This document shows positions 39,139 to 49,955 of a DNA stretch of 64,000 nt, one piece after another. The position numbers and the translations under genes are program-made. Source of the stretch: Sphingomonas oligophenolica (GTDB taxonomy: Bacteria > Pseudomonadota > Alphaproteobacteria > Sphingomonadales > Sphingomonadaceae); the NCBI RefSeq assembly GCF_006438955.1, contig NZ_RCZK01000001.1, positions 62,001 through 126,000 on the forward strand. The letters are read 5' to 3'. Each line of letters opens with the position of its first letter. Within the stretch, counting starts at the first letter, position 1. Below the pieces are notes generated by a model. That model was not told the origin of the DNA and made no database searches. It saw only the letters and a list, made by a program, of their open reading frames with translations.

Positions 39139-39597
39139 GTGACGACGATCACCGTCGACGAGATGAAGAACCGCATCGGGACCGAGACCGTGTCCGACTG
39201 GGTCGAGGTGACCCAGGAGATGATCGACAAGTTTGCGGATGCGACCGGCGATCACCAGTTCATCCACGTCAACCCGGAAGCTGCGAAGATGACGCCGTTC
39301 GGCGGTACCATCGCGCACGGCTTCCTTACGCTGTCGCTGATGCCGCTGCTGTCGAGCAAGGTCGCCGATGCGCCCAAGCTCGAAGGCGTGAAGATGGGCG
39401 TCAACTACGGCGGCAACAAGGTCCGTTTCCTGACCCCCGTCCGCTCGGGCTCGAAGGTGCGCGGTCGCTTCAAGCTCCTCGAATTCGCCGAGAAACGCCC
39501 CGGCCAGTATCAGCAGACCAATGAATTCACCGTCGAGATCGAGGGCCAGGACAAGCCCGCGATGATCGCCGAATGGATCAGCCAGATTTTCGTGTAA
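39139..39597 (+). CDS. MaoC-like hotdog hydratase
   Basis: 152 residues from GTG 39139. The hydratase-2 motif [18 protein letters not shown] is followed by [16 protein letters not shown]. The family hydrates enoyl-CoA, R-specific. The thiolase gene follows on the same strand, which suits a fatty-acid degradation role. The start lies 99 bp from that of putA. Confidence 0.93.
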   Translation: MTTITVDEMKNRIGTETVSDWVEVTQEMIDKFADATGDHQFIHVNPEAAKMTPFGGTIAHGFLTLSLMPLLSSKVADAPKLEGVKMGVNYGGNKVRFLTPVRSGSKVRGRFKLLEFAEKRPGQYQQTNEFTVEIEGQDKPAMIAEWISQIFV

Positions 39598-39599
39598 AT

Positions 39600-39694
39600 C
39601 CCCCTTCCGCGTGCGGGAGGGGCTGGGGGGCTGTCCTCCCGAGCACCGACCGTCACAAGCCCTCCCCCAACCCCTCCCGCACGCGGGAGGGGGG
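39600..39694. repeat. Family R4 palindrome pair
   Basis: Inverted copies at 39600-39630 and 39660-39694 of a CCCTCCCGC..GCGGGAGGG palindrome with a CTGGGGG tail, between the MaoC and thiolase genes. Confidence 0.83.
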
Positions 39695-39715
39695 CAAGAA
39701 GTTAGGACCCACCCC

Positions 39716-40894
39716 ATGCGCTCAGCCGTCATCGTTTCCACCGCCCGCACCCCGATCGGCCGCGCCTATCGCGGGGCGTTCAACAACCTGCCCTCCCCCA
39801 CCCTCGCGAGCCACGCGATCAAGGCCGCGGTGGAACGCGCGAAAATCGACGGTGCCGAGGTCCAGGATGTCGTGATCGGTTCCGCGCTCCAGCAGGGGCA
39901 TCAGGCGGGCAATATCGCGCGTACCTCGCTGCTCCGCGCCGGGCTGCCGACCAGCGTGTCGGGGATGTCGGTCGACCGCCAGTGCGCGTCGGGCCTGATG
40001 GCGATCGCCACCGCGGCGAAGGAGATCATCGTCGACAACATGGATGTCGCGATCGGCGGCGGGGTCGATTCGATCAGCCTGGTCCAGACCCCGCAGATGC
40101 GCGTCGCGCCCGATCCCGAGCTGCTCGCGATGCAGCCCAACATCTACATGCCGATGCTCCAGACCGCGGAGATCGTCGGCAAGCGCTACAATATCAGCCG
40201 CGATGCGATGGACGACTATGGCTATCAGTCGCAGATGCGCACCGCCGCCGCGCAGGCCGCGGGCAAGTTCGACGACGAGATCGTGCCCGTCACCGCGACG
40301 ATGGCGATCGTGAACAAGGACACCAAGGAGGTCACCTACAAGGAGGTGACGCTGAGCAAGGACGAGGGTAACCGGCCCGATACCACGCTCGAAGGCCTGA
40401 AATCGTTGAAGCCCGTCGTCGGGCCCGACGGCACGATCACCGCAGGCAACGCCAGCCAGCTGTCCGACGGCGCGTCGGCCAGCGTGCTGATGGAAGCATC
40501 GCTCGCCGAAAAGCGCGGGCTGACCCCACTCGGCCGTTATGTCGGCATGGCAGTCGCGGGCACCGATCCCGACGAGATGGGGATCGGCCCGGTCTTCGCG
40601 ATCCCCAAGCTGCTCGAGCGCAACGGCCTCAAGATGGACGACATCGGGTTGTGGGAGCTCAACGAAGCGTTCGCGGTGCAGGTGCTGTATTGCCGCGACA
40701 AGCTCGGCATCCCGGATGAGTTGCTCAACGTCAACGGCGGCTCGATCTCGATCGGCCACCCCTATGGCATGACCGGCGCGCGCTGCACCGGCCATGCGCT
40801 GATCGAAGGCAAGCGCCGCGGCGCCAAATACGTCGTTGTGACGATGTGCGTCGGCGGCGGCATGGGCGCGGCGGGGCTGTTCGAGGTTTTGTGA
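39716..40894 (+). CDS. acetyl-CoA acyltransferase (thiolase)
   Basis: 392 residues from ATG 39716. The nucleophilic C90 is in DRQCASGLM, the histidine motif is [15 protein letters not shown], and the second cysteine is in [11 protein letters not shown]. The length and motifs match FadA-type 3-ketoacyl-CoA thiolases of beta-oxidation. The open frame upstream runs through the R4 repeat and is not coding. Confidence 0.95.
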   Translation: MRSAVIVSTARTPIGRAYRGAFNNLPSPTLASHAIKAAVERAKIDGAEVQDVVIGSALQQGHQAGNIARTSLLRAGLPTSVSGMSVDRQCASGLMAIATAAKEIIVDNMDVAIGGGVDSISLVQTPQMRVAPDPELLAMQPNIYMPMLQTAEIVGKRYNISRDAMDDYGYQSQMRTAAAQAAGKFDDEIVPVTATMAIVNKDTKEVTYKEVTLSKDEGNRPDTTLEGLKSLKPVVGPDGTITAGNASQLSDGASASVLMEASLAEKRGLTPLGRYVGMAVAGTDPDEMGIGPVFAIPKLLERNGLKMDDIGLWELNEAFAVQVLYCRDKLGIPDELLNVNGGSISIGHPYGMTGARCTGHALIEGKRRGAKYVVVTMCVGGGMGAAGLFEVL

Positions 40895-40970
40895 GGGCGC
40901 GTGGCGGGGGTGGTCGCAACCAACCCCCGCCGGCATCGTTCTTCTATCAACGTTTCATGGGAGAACAAGA

Positions 40971-41453
40971 ATGGCCAATGACACCCCGCAGCACGTCGCC
41001 GAGACGTTCCTGGCGAAGCTCAAGGACAGCCCGTTCGTGATGATCGGCCTCGCAGACAGCGACGCGCATCACGAGCCGATGACCGCGCAACTCGACGACG
41101 ATCGGCCCAACACGCTGTTCTTCTTCGCGGGCAAGGACAACCGGATTGCGGGCGGCGGGCCCGCGACGGCGCATTTCGCGGCCAAGGGGCATGATTTCTT
41201 CGCGTGCCTCGATGGCGACGTCAGCGTCGACAACGACCGGGCGCAGATCGACAAGCTGTGGAACAAGCAGGTCGAGGCCTGGTTTCCGGGCGGCAAGACC
41301 GACCCCAATCTGACGCTGCTGCGGTTCGACATCGACAGCGCCGAGCTGTGGGAAACCGATATTTCGCTGTCGGGCCGCGTCAAGATGTTGTTCGGGGGCA
41401 CGATCACGGCAGACGAATCGAGCAGCCATGCGGTGGTGGATTCGGTCGCCTAA
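40971..41453 (+). CDS. pyridoxamine 5'-phosphate oxidase-like general stress protein
   Basis: 160 residues. Split-barrel flavin fold with MIGLADSDAHHEPMTAQLD, LFFFAGKDNRIA, GKTDPNLTLLRFDIDSAELWE. It resembles the general stress protein 26 group. It may bind FMN or F420-like cofactors; the reaction is unknown. 76 bp after the thiolase, same strand. Confidence 0.9.
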   Translation: MANDTPQHVAETFLAKLKDSPFVMIGLADSDAHHEPMTAQLDDDRPNTLFFFAGKDNRIAGGGPATAHFAAKGHDFFACLDGDVSVDNDRAQIDKLWNKQVEAWFPGGKTDPNLTLLRFDIDSAELWETDISLSGRVKMLFGGTITADESSSHAVVDSVA

Positions 41454-41487
41454 CGCGGCAAGACGCCCCACCCGAGCGCCCTCGCAT

Positions 41488-41538
41488 CCGGCATGCCAGC
41501 ATAGGCTGGCATGCCGGGCCGGGTTGGAACGCCAACCC
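41488..41538. repeat. tandem perfect hairpins before the type IIG gene
   Basis: Arms 41488-41500/41505-41517 form a 13-bp perfect stem (CCGGCATGCCAGC) with a 4-nt loop. Arms 41521-41527/41532-41538 form a 7-bp perfect stem (GGGTTGG). They lie in the 217-bp gap between the stress protein and the restriction gene. Confidence 0.75.
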
Positions 41539-41670
41539 AACGTCGGCGCCTTGGTCGCGGCCATTCGACGAAAGGCGTAACCCGCCTTGCCCGGACGGCG
41601 TGCCCCCCGCTAAGCTGCGCGCTCACATCGGTGGGATTCATGACGATCGCCGGTCAAGATTGGTGCGCGC

Positions 41671-44600
41671 ATGAATGATCCGAGCCTGTTTACGTCCGGC
41701 GCGCTGTTTACCCAGGACTATCTGTCGCAGGGTATCGCGGACACCGCCCAGTATCGCGCGGTCGATCCCGCCGCCGCCCGAGCGGCGCTTGCCGAGATTC
41801 TGGCGGGCTTTCCGCATGCCAGCAAACCCAACGAGGCGACCACCGAAGCCGATGTGATCTGGCCCATCCTGGGGGTGCTGGGCTGGACCGACTATCTCAC
41901 CCAGCAGAATCTGTCCGCCACCGGGCGCGTCGACGTGCCCGACGGCCTGTTGTTCATCGACGCGCCGGCGAAGGCCACTGCGAACGGGCATCCGCAAGAG
42001 TGGCTGCGCTACCAATTCGGCGCGGCGGTCATCGAAAGCAAACGCTGGGGCCGCGCGCTCGACCGGGCCGAGGGCAAGACCGAAAAGGACACGCCCTCGA
42101 CCCAGTTGCTGCGCTATCTCCGGCGCATCGACGACCTGACCAACGGCGAGCTGCGCTGGGGTATTCTTACCAACGGCAGCAAGTGGCGGCTGTATTTTTC
42201 GGGCGCTCGATCGACCATCGACGACTATCTCGAACTGGACCTGGCGCGCATCATGCGGCTCGACCCCGATTTGCTCGATACCGGGGTCGGCGACCAGGAG
42301 CGCGACCATTGGCTGGCGGTGTTCATCGCGATGTTCGCGCGCACCGCGTTCGAGCGACCGAGTGCGAAGGCCCCCAGCTTTCACGATACCGCGCGCCGCG
42401 ACGCCGCGTTTTACGAAGAACGCGTCGCCAAGAGCCTGTCCGACCTCGTGTTCACCCGGCTTTATCCAGCGCTTGGCAAGGCGGTCGCGCGCGCCGCGCC
42501 CGCCGCCACCGATCTGGACGACGTCCGCCAAGCGACGCTGATCCTGCTCTATCGGTTGCTGTTCGTGCTGTACGCCGAGGACCGGGGGCTGTTGCCGGTG
42601 CGCGACAAACGCTTCGACGATTATGCGCTGCGTGACCGGCGGCTGGAAATCGGGCGGCGCAAGGACGGCGGCGACGTGTTCTCGTCGGTCGCGAAGAATA
42701 TCTGGAATCACTTCGCCAACCTTGCCGACATGATCGACCTGGGCGACGCATCGGTGGGGTTGCCGCCGTATAACGGCGGGCTGTTCAACGCCGACAAGAC
42801 GCCGTTGTTGAAGGCGATCGCGCTCGGCGACGACGTGATGGCCGACGCGATCGATATCCTGTCGTTCGAGCAACACGGCGGGCGGCGGCGCTATATCAAT
42901 TATCGCGATCTGTCGGTGCAGCAACTCGGGTCGATCTACGAACGCCTGCTCGAATTCGAGCTGGTCCGCGACGCGGCGGGCGCGGTCGCGATCCGCCCCA
43001 ATATCTTCGCGCGCAAGAATTCGGGCAGCTATTACACCCCCGACGACCTGGTGCTGCTGATCCTCGACGAGACGCTCGAACCGCTGATCACCGACGCGCT
43101 CGACGCCTTCAAGGCCGAACTGGCGCGGTCGAAGGCGGGCGACAGCGAGGATTATCGCATCGCGCAACTGCAAAAGGTCGATCCGGCCAAGGCGATCACG
43201 CGGCTGCGCATTTGCGATCCCGCGATGGGCTCGGGCCATTTTCTGGTCAGTCTGGTCGATCGGCTGACCAACCACACGCTGGTCGCGATCGACGAAGCGC
43301 GCACGCTTGCCCGCGACACCGCGGCGCTCGATTACGAATCGCCGGTAGCCGAGGAAATCCGCAAGGTCCGCGCGACCATCCGCCACAATGCCGAGGATGC
43401 CCGCTGGAGCGTCAGCGAAGAGCAACTGGACGACCCCCAATTGGTCAAGCGCATGGTGTTGAAGCGCTGCGTCTATGGCGCCGACAAGAACCCGATGGCG
43501 GTCGAACTGGCGAAGGTGTCGTTGTGGCTCCACACCTTCACGGTCGGCGCGCCGCTCAGCTTCATCGACCATCATCTCGCGGCGGGCGACAGCCTGTTCG
43601 GCTTGTGGGTGCGCGATGCGATCGACAAGGCGGGCAAGGGCGGCGAACTGCTCTATGTCGAGGAACTGCGCAACGCGGAGCGCCAGGCCGCGGTCATGCA
43701 GCGGATCGAGGCGCTGACGGACGCCGAAATCGCCGAAGCCAAAAACTCCGCCGATATGTGGCATGAAGTCGAGGCGCAGACCGGGCCGCTCGACGGCTTC
43801 GTCAGCTTCATGCACGCGCTCGACTGGCTCGACCTGAAGGGGCCGGACAAGGCGCTGGTCAGCCTATGGCTCGACGGTCAATTCGGCGAACCGATCCCGA
43901 TCGCGCGCGGGCGCAAGGCCCCCGAAGCGTACCGCGCCAAGCCCGACGAGGCGGAACGGTTCCTCGCGATCTGGACCGCGGCACGCGCGCTGATCGGCGA
44001 AGAGCGCTTCCTCAACTGGCAAATCACCTTTCCCGGCGTGTGGAGCAATTGGGCGAGCAAGGGCCGCGAAGGCGGTTCGACGCGGTGGTCGGCAACCCGC
44101 CGTGGGACCGGATCAAGCTGCAACAGGTCGAATGGTTCGCGGCGCGACGGCCCGATATCGCCAAGGCGCAGCGCGCCTCCGATCGCAAGACCATGATCAA
44201 GGCGCTGGACACGGCGGGCGACCCGCTGTTCGCCGATTACGAAACGGCGGATCGGCGCGCCGCCGACACGCTGCGCATCGCGCGCAAGTCCGGCCATTAC
44301 CCGTTGCTCAGCCGCGGCGACATCAACCTCTACAGCCTGTTCGTCGAACGCGCGCATGCGCTGGTGCGACCCGGCGGCATGGTCGGTCTGTTGACACCCA
44401 GCGGCATTGCATCGGACCTGTCGGCGTCCGAATTTTTCCGCAAGGTGGCGACCGGCAGCCATTTGAAGGCGCTCTACGATTTCGAGAACAAAAAGGTGTT
44501 CTTTCCCGACGTCCATGCCAGTTTCAAATTCTCCGTTATCGTGTTCAGCCCTGCCCGGACATTCCCCGCTGCGAATTGCGCGTTTTATCTTCACGCCGTC

Positions 44601-45761
44601 GATGAACGGAAGAATACCGACCAAGCCTTTCCGATCACCGCCGCGGACTTCGGGCGGGTCAATCCGAACACCGGGACCGCGCCGATCTTCCGCACCCGCC
44701 GCGACATGGCGTTGACCACCGCGATCTACGATCGCCTGCCCGTGCTGGTGGACAGATCCGGCCCCGCCCCCGTCGCGGCATGGCCGGTCAAATATGCCAC
44801 GATGTTCCATATGACCAACGACAGCCACCTGTTCCGTACCAAGGTCGAACTGGAGGAAGCGGAGGGCGCATGGCCGATCGGTGGTAATCGCTGGCAGTCC
44901 AAGGCTGGCGAGTGGGTACAGCTTTACGAAGGCAAAATGGTACAGGCGTTCGATCATCGCGCCGCCAGCGTCGTTGTAAATCCAGAAAACCTGAACCGCC
45001 CCGCCCAACCGCTAGCCGCCTCGCCGGCGCAGTCATCAGATGCCGCGTGGCTGGCGGACCCGCAATTCTGGATTCAACCGCCGCCCGGACTTGCACGGCA
45101 TCCTTATGCGTTGGGCTTCAAGGACGTCACGGCTCCGACCAATGTTCGCACGATGATCGCCGCGATCACGCCAAGCGGTGCGGCGGGCAACACGTTGCCG
45201 TTGATCGACCTGACACCCGACATTGGAACGCCCGATCCTGCCAAGCTGGCGCTGTTCGCCGGGAACCTGAATGCGACGGTCTATGATTTTGTCGCCCGGC
45301 AAAAGGTGCAAGGCCAGCATCTGAACTGGTTCATCGTCGAACAACTCCCTGTCATCCCGCCCGTCGCTTATACCCGCCTGTTCGGCGCCAAGTCCGCCGC
45401 CGAGATCGTCAAGGCGGCGGTGCTCGAACTCACCTACACCGCGCACGACATGGCCCCGTTCGCGCGCGATATGGGGCACGTCGACGCGGCGGGCGAGGTG
45501 CTGCCGCCGTTCGTCTGGGACGACGAGCGCCGCCTGCACCTGCGCGCCAAGCTCGATGCGCTCTATTTCATCCTGTACGGTGTCTATGATCCCGCGGACC
45601 CCGCCGCCGGTCGCGACGATATCCGCTACATCTATTCGACCTTCCCGATCGTGGAGCGGCAGGAAACCGCGGCCTATGGTTTCTATCGCAGCCGCGACCT
45701 CGCGCTCGCCTACATCAACACCCTGGTCGCGGGCCAACCCGACGCCGCGGTCGCGGGATGA
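41671..45761 (+). pseudogene. type IIG restriction-modification enzyme (Eco57I-like), frameshifted
   Basis: Two open frames give one protein of about 1363 residues if rejoined. The first frame (41671-44196) has a PD-(D/E)xK-like nuclease start (E59, D91, E122-S-K124), a helical domain, and the methyltransferase SAM motif DPAMGSGHF at 516-524. The N6-adenine motif NPPW (44093-44104) is in the other frame, which runs to 45761 with a target-recognition-like C-terminus. One lost base near 44072-44077 (GGCGG-TTCGAC for GGCGGCTTCGAC) explains it. It is a solitary gene with no separate R, M or S partner. Sequencing error or phase variation cannot be excluded. Confidence 0.78.
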
Positions 45762-45848
45762 CGCGGCGGCAATGCAGTCGATGACGATCGTCGCTCTACC
45801 GCCGGTCCCTTCAACGGCAATCGCCCGTCCGGGTAAAGCCAGCGCGCG

Positions 45849-46886
45849 CTAGTCGACCAGTCGCCAGCCGAGCGTCTCGCCCGCATGGAACGGCACGACC
45901 TCGGTCTCGCCCGATCCGATCGCTGTCGGCACCACCGTCGGCGCGCGCTCGAACGTCACGGTGCCGTCATTGAGGGGGAGCCCGTAGAAGCGCGCGCCAT
46001 GCTCCGAGGCAAAGCCTTCGAACCGGTCGAGCGCGCCCTCTTCGTCGAACACTTCAAGATAGCTTTCGAGCGCGAACGGCGCGTTGAAGATCCCCGCGCA
46101 CCCGCAATCGCTTTCCTTGGCACCGCGCGCATGCGGCGCGCTGTCGGTGCCGAGGAAGAACCGCGGCGATCCCGACGTCGCGGCGCGGCGCAGCGCCAGC
46201 CGATGCGCCTCGCGCTTGGCGACGGGCAGGCAATAGGCGTGCGGGCGGATGCCACCGTCGAACATCGCGTTGCGGTTGATGTGGAGATGGTGCGGGGTGA
46301 TTGTCGCCGCCATCATATCGTCTCCCGCTGCGACGAACGCCGCCGCCTGTTCGGTGGTGATGTGTTCGAGGACGATGCGCAGTTCGGGGAAGTCGCGCCG
46401 CAGCGGCACGAGCACGCGGTCGATGAACACCGCCTCGCGATCGAAAATGTCGACCGCGCGGTCGGTCACCTCGCCATGGATCAGCAGCGGCATCCCCGTG
46501 CGCTGCATCGCTTCGAACACCGGGCGGATCGCGCTGAGATCGGTGACGCCATGCGCCGAATTCGTCGTCGCATTGGCGGGATAGAGCTTACACGCGGCAA
46601 ATACGCCCTGCTCATAGCCGTCGATGATCGCCGCGGCGTCCGCGGTATCGGTCAGGTAACACGTCATCAGCGGGGTGAACCGCCGCCCGGAGGGCAACGC
46701 CGCGACGATCCGATCGCGATACGCGCGCGCCATCGCCGCGGTCGTCACCGGCGGCGCAAGATTGGGCATCACGATCGCACGCCCGAATTGCCGCGCCGTA
46801 GCGTCCGCGACCGCGGCGAGCATCGCGCCATCGCGCAGGTGGACATGCCAATCATCGGGGGTGCGGATCGTCAGGCGCTGGGTCAT
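45849..46886 (-). CDS. pyrC: dihydroorotase, class II
   Basis: 345 residues. Metal ligands H14 and H16 in DWHVHLRDG, the carboxylated lysine in [12 protein letters not shown], the histidines in IHGEV and EHITT, and the aspartate in GTDSAPH. It closes carbamoyl-aspartate to dihydroorotate in pyrimidine synthesis. Divergent from ygfZ with 85 bp between the starts. Confidence 0.96.
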   Translation of the reverse strand: MTQRLTIRTPDDWHVHLRDGAMLAAVADATARQFGRAIVMPNLAPPVTTAAMARAYRDRIVAALPSGRRFTPLMTCYLTDTADAAAIIDGYEQGVFAACKLYPANATTNSAHGVTDLSAIRPVFEAMQRTGMPLLIHGEVTDRAVDIFDREAVFIDRVLVPLRRDFPELRIVLEHITTEQAAAFVAAGDDMMAATITPHHLHINRNAMFDGGIRPHAYCLPVAKREAHRLALRRAATSGSPRFFLGTDSAPHARGAKESDCGCAGIFNAPFALESYLEVFDEEGALDRFEGFASEHGARFYGLPLNDGTVTFERAPTVVPTAIGSGETEVVPFHAGETLGWRLVD

Positions 46887-46971
46887 CGCGCCGACCTAGC
46901 GGCGGCGGCGCGGTTCCGCCAGACCGGGGGCGACCAGTTGGGTTTCGCGCGCCGCACCCTATCTCGGGCGG

Positions 46972-47691
46972 ATGACTGAAACCGGAACCCAGCTCACCGA
47001 TCGGGCCATCCTGCGGCTGGCGGGCGACGAGGTGCGCGCTTTTCTCCAGGGGCTCGTGACCACCGACGTCGCGGCGCTGACCCCCGCGGCGCCGCAATGG
47101 GCCGGGCTGCTGACCCCGCAGGGGAAGGCCTTGTTCGATTTCATGCTGTGGGCCGATGGCGATGCGGTGCTGATCGACGCCGAAGCGGACCAGGCCGACA
47201 TCCTCGCGCGGCGGCTGTCGATGTACCGGCTGCGCCGCGCGATCACGATCGAGCCGAGCCCCGCCGCGGTCCACTGGTCGCCGGTTGCGGACGCCGACGC
47301 GCGCGATCACGACCCCCGCCTGCCCGCGCTCGGTCGCCGTTGGCTCGGCGACCCGGGCGACCCCGCCACCGGCTGGCACGCCCACCGCTTGTCGTTCGGC
47401 GTCACCGAGGGGGTCGGCGAGCTCGGATCGGGGGAAACGCTCTGGCTCGAATGCAACGCGCGCGAACTCGGCGGCGTGAGCTTCACCAAGGGCTGTTATG
47501 TCGGGCAGGAGAACACCGCGCGGATGCACCACCGCGCCAAGGTCAACCGCCGCCTCGTCGTCGCGCCGCTCGGCGAACCCGGCGCCCGTACCCGCGCGCG
47601 CTACCCCGATCTCGCGCTCACGGTCGAACTCCGCCGCGTCGAGGCGCTCGGCGATGCGCTGATTCCCGATTGGCTCGCCGCGGCCCTGTGA
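46972..47691 (+). CDS. ygfZ: YgfZ/GcvT-like folate-binding protein
   Basis: 239 residues. The diagnostic KGCYVGQE motif is near residue 180, with LQGLVTTDV and LTPQGKALFDF at the N-terminus. YgfZ supports iron-sulfur enzymes such as MiaB using folate. Short form, as in alphaproteobacteria. Confidence 0.93.
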   Translation: MTETGTQLTDRAILRLAGDEVRAFLQGLVTTDVAALTPAAPQWAGLLTPQGKALFDFMLWADGDAVLIDAEADQADILARRLSMYRLRRAITIEPSPAAVHWSPVADADARDHDPRLPALGRRWLGDPGDPATGWHAHRLSFGVTEGVGELGSGETLWLECNARELGGVSFTKGCYVGQENTARMHHRAKVNRRLVVAPLGEPGARTRARYPDLALTVELRRVEALGDALIPDWLAAAL

Positions 47692-47702
47692 AGGCCGATC
47701 GC

Positions 47703-49898
47703 TTAGTCGTCCTTTTTTCGGGCTGATCGGCTGGGGCCGTCCTCGGCAATCCGCGATCCGTCGGCGTTGAGGCCCAGGCTCTTGAGCAACGGTGCGACCT
47801 GGGGGTCGGCGCCGTAGAACGCGCGGAACATCGGGGCGTAATCCTCGGTATGCCCCTTCGACAGGATCATGTCGCGGAAGCGCTGGCCATTGGCGCGGGT
47901 GAGGCCGCCATGGTCCTCGAACCAGTCATACGCGTTTTCGTCGAGCATCTTGGTCCAGATGTACGCATAATAGCCCGCCGAATAGCCGTTCGCCCAGATG
48001 TGGCGAAAATAGCTGGTGCGATAACGCGGGGGCACGTCGCGGGTATCGAGCCCGGTCGCGGCGAGTGCCTTCTTCTCGAAGGCGTCGACGTCTTGCTTGC
48101 CGTCCGCTGCGGTCAGCGAATGCCAGCTCATGTCGAGCTCCGCTGCGGTCAGCGTCTCGCCGAACGAATAGCCGGTGTCGAAGGCCGACGCACGCTTGAT
48201 CTTGTCGACCAGCGATTGAGGGATAACCTCGCCCGTCTTGTAGTTGACCGCATAGTGCGGGAGAATCTTGGGATCGAGCGCCCAATGTTCGTTGAATTGC
48301 GAGGGGAATTCGACGAAATCGCGCGCCACGCTGGTGCCCGACACGCTCGGATAGGCCTGGTCCGCGAACAGGCCGTGGAGCGCGTGGCCGAATTCATGGA
48401 ACATCGTGGTCACGTCGTCGAAGGTGATGAGCGCAGGCTGGCCCGCCGCGGGCTTGGTGAAATTCGCGACGTTGTAGATCACGGGCGATGTGCCCAGCAG
48501 TTTCGACTGGCCGACCAGGTTCGACATCCACGCGCCGCCGGATTTATTGTCGCGCTTCCAATAGTCGAAATACATCAGGCCGAGATGGCTGCCGTCGGCG
48601 TCGAACACCTCATACGTCATCACGTCGGGCTGCCAGACGGGAAGGTCGGTGCGGCGCTTGAACGTCACCCCGTAGAGCTGGTTGGCGGCGTAGAAGACGC
48701 CATCGCTGAGTACCTTTTGGATCTCGAAATAGGGTTTCAATTCGTCCTGGTTGAGGTCGTATTTCGCCTTTCTGAGCTGTTCGGAATAGAAATTCCAGTC
48801 CGCGGGCGTGACAGCGAAGTCGCCGCCCTGCTGCTTGATGAGCTGGGTGAGGTCCGCGGCCTCGCGGCGCTGTTCAACCGCCACCGGGCGGCCAAGCTGC
48901 TGCATGAAGCCCAAGGCGGTGCCCGGCGTCTTGGCCATCTGGTTCTGGAGAACATAGTCGGCCCAGGTGCCGAAGCCCAACAGCTTCGCCTTTTGCGCGC
49001 GAAGCAGCGCGAGCTCGGCGATGTCGGCGCGGGTGTCGTTGGCATCGCCCTTTTCGCTGCGAGTCCAGCTGGCGTCGAACAGCGCCTGGCGGGTTGCACG
49101 ATCCTTGATCTCGGCGAGCGCGGGCTGCTGCGTCGTGTTCTGCAACGGCAGGAGGTATTTGCCGGCGAGCCCGCGCTCCTTCGCAGCGGCGGCGGCGGCG
49201 GCGATCTCGGCGTCGGTCATGCCGGCGAGCTTCGCCTGGTCATCGACGACGAGCGCCCCCGCCTTGGTCCCCGCCAGCAACTTCTGCTGGAAATCGGTCT
49301 CCAGGGTCGAGAGCTGGCTATTGAGCTTCGACAGCTGCACCTTGTCTGCGGGCGACAGATTCGCGCCCGCGCGCACCATATTCTCATAGGTCAGCTGGAG
49401 CACCATCGCCTGTTCGGGATCGAGCTTCAGCGCGGCGCGCTTGTCGTAGAGCGCACCGACCCGCGCAAAGAGCTTGGGATCGAGGTTGATCGCGTCGGCA
49501 TGCGCGGCGAATTTCGGTGCGAGCGCCTTTTCGGCGGCCTGGAGCGTGTCATTGGTGTTGGCACCCGTCACCGCGCTGAACGCGTTGTTGGCGCGATCGA
49601 GCATCCGGCCCGAGCGTTCGAGCGCCGCGATCGTGTTGTCGAAGGTGGGCGCAGCCTTGGTCGCGTCGATCGCGCGGACTTCGGCGAGCTGTCGCGCCAT
49701 CCCCGCTTCGATCGCGGGCTGGTAGTCGGTGTCCTTGATCTTGTCGAACGGCGGCGCCTCGAACGGCAGCGTGCTCGGCTTGGCGAACGGGTTGGTCGCG
49801 AGGTTGGCGGATATGGCTTTCTGGCCCTGCTGGGCGGTGGCGGTCATGGGAAGGATGGCGACCAGCGCGGTCGCGGCGAGCAGGAGGGTGCGTGTCAT
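47703..49898 (-). CDS. M3 family peptidyl-dipeptidase, exported
   Basis: 731 residues with signal peptide MTRTLLLAATALVAILPM..AQ. The zinc motif HEFGH is at 501-505, followed by E about 24 residues on. Dcp-like length and motifs; it trims dipeptides from peptide C-termini, probably in the periplasm. Convergent with ygfZ, 11 bp apart. Confidence 0.95.
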   Translation of the reverse strand: MTRTLLLAATALVAILPMTATAQQGQKAISANLATNPFAKPSTLPFEAPPFDKIKDTDYQPAIEAGMARQLAEVRAIDATKAAPTFDNTIAALERSGRMLDRANNAFSAVTGANTNDTLQAAEKALAPKFAAHADAINLDPKLFARVGALYDKRAALKLDPEQAMVLQLTYENMVRAGANLSPADKVQLSKLNSQLSTLETDFQQKLLAGTKAGALVVDDQAKLAGMTDAEIAAAAAAAKERGLAGKYLLPLQNTTQQPALAEIKDRATRQALFDASWTRSEKGDANDTRADIAELALLRAQKAKLLGFGTWADYVLQNQMAKTPGTALGFMQQLGRPVAVEQRREAADLTQLIKQQGGDFAVTPADWNFYSEQLRKAKYDLNQDELKPYFEIQKVLSDGVFYAANQLYGVTFKRRTDLPVWQPDVMTYEVFDADGSHLGLMYFDYWKRDNKSGGAWMSNLVGQSKLLGTSPVIYNVANFTKPAAGQPALITFDDVTTMFHEFGHALHGLFADQAYPSVSGTSVARDFVEFPSQFNEHWALDPKILPHYAVNYKTGEVIPQSLVDKIKRASAFDTGYSFGETLTAAELDMSWHSLTAADGKQDVDAFEKKALAATGLDTRDVPPRYRTSYFRHIWANGYSAGYYAYIWTKMLDENAYDWFEDHGGLTRANGQRFRDMILSKGHTEDYAPMFRAFYGADPQVAPLLKSLGLNADGSRIAEDGPSRSARKKDD

Positions 49899-49955
49899 GA
49901 CGGCGGTCCTAGCAAAGCGTGGCTGGATTGGCGATGAACCGGGTTATGGCCGCAT

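Noticed and set aside
41638-43815. Long minus-strand open frame opposite the restriction gene
   Set aside because: Antisense shadow of the first half of the type IIG gene; no recognisable domain.
41671-45761. BREX or DISARM system around the methyltransferase
   Set aside because: No brxC, pglZ, drmA or other partner genes flank it; the neighbours are a stress protein and pyrC, and an N-terminal nuclease is in the same chain.
47850-49937. Long plus-strand open frame opposite the M3 peptidase
   Set aside because: Antisense shadow; the minus strand encodes a complete peptidase with HEFGH and a signal peptide.
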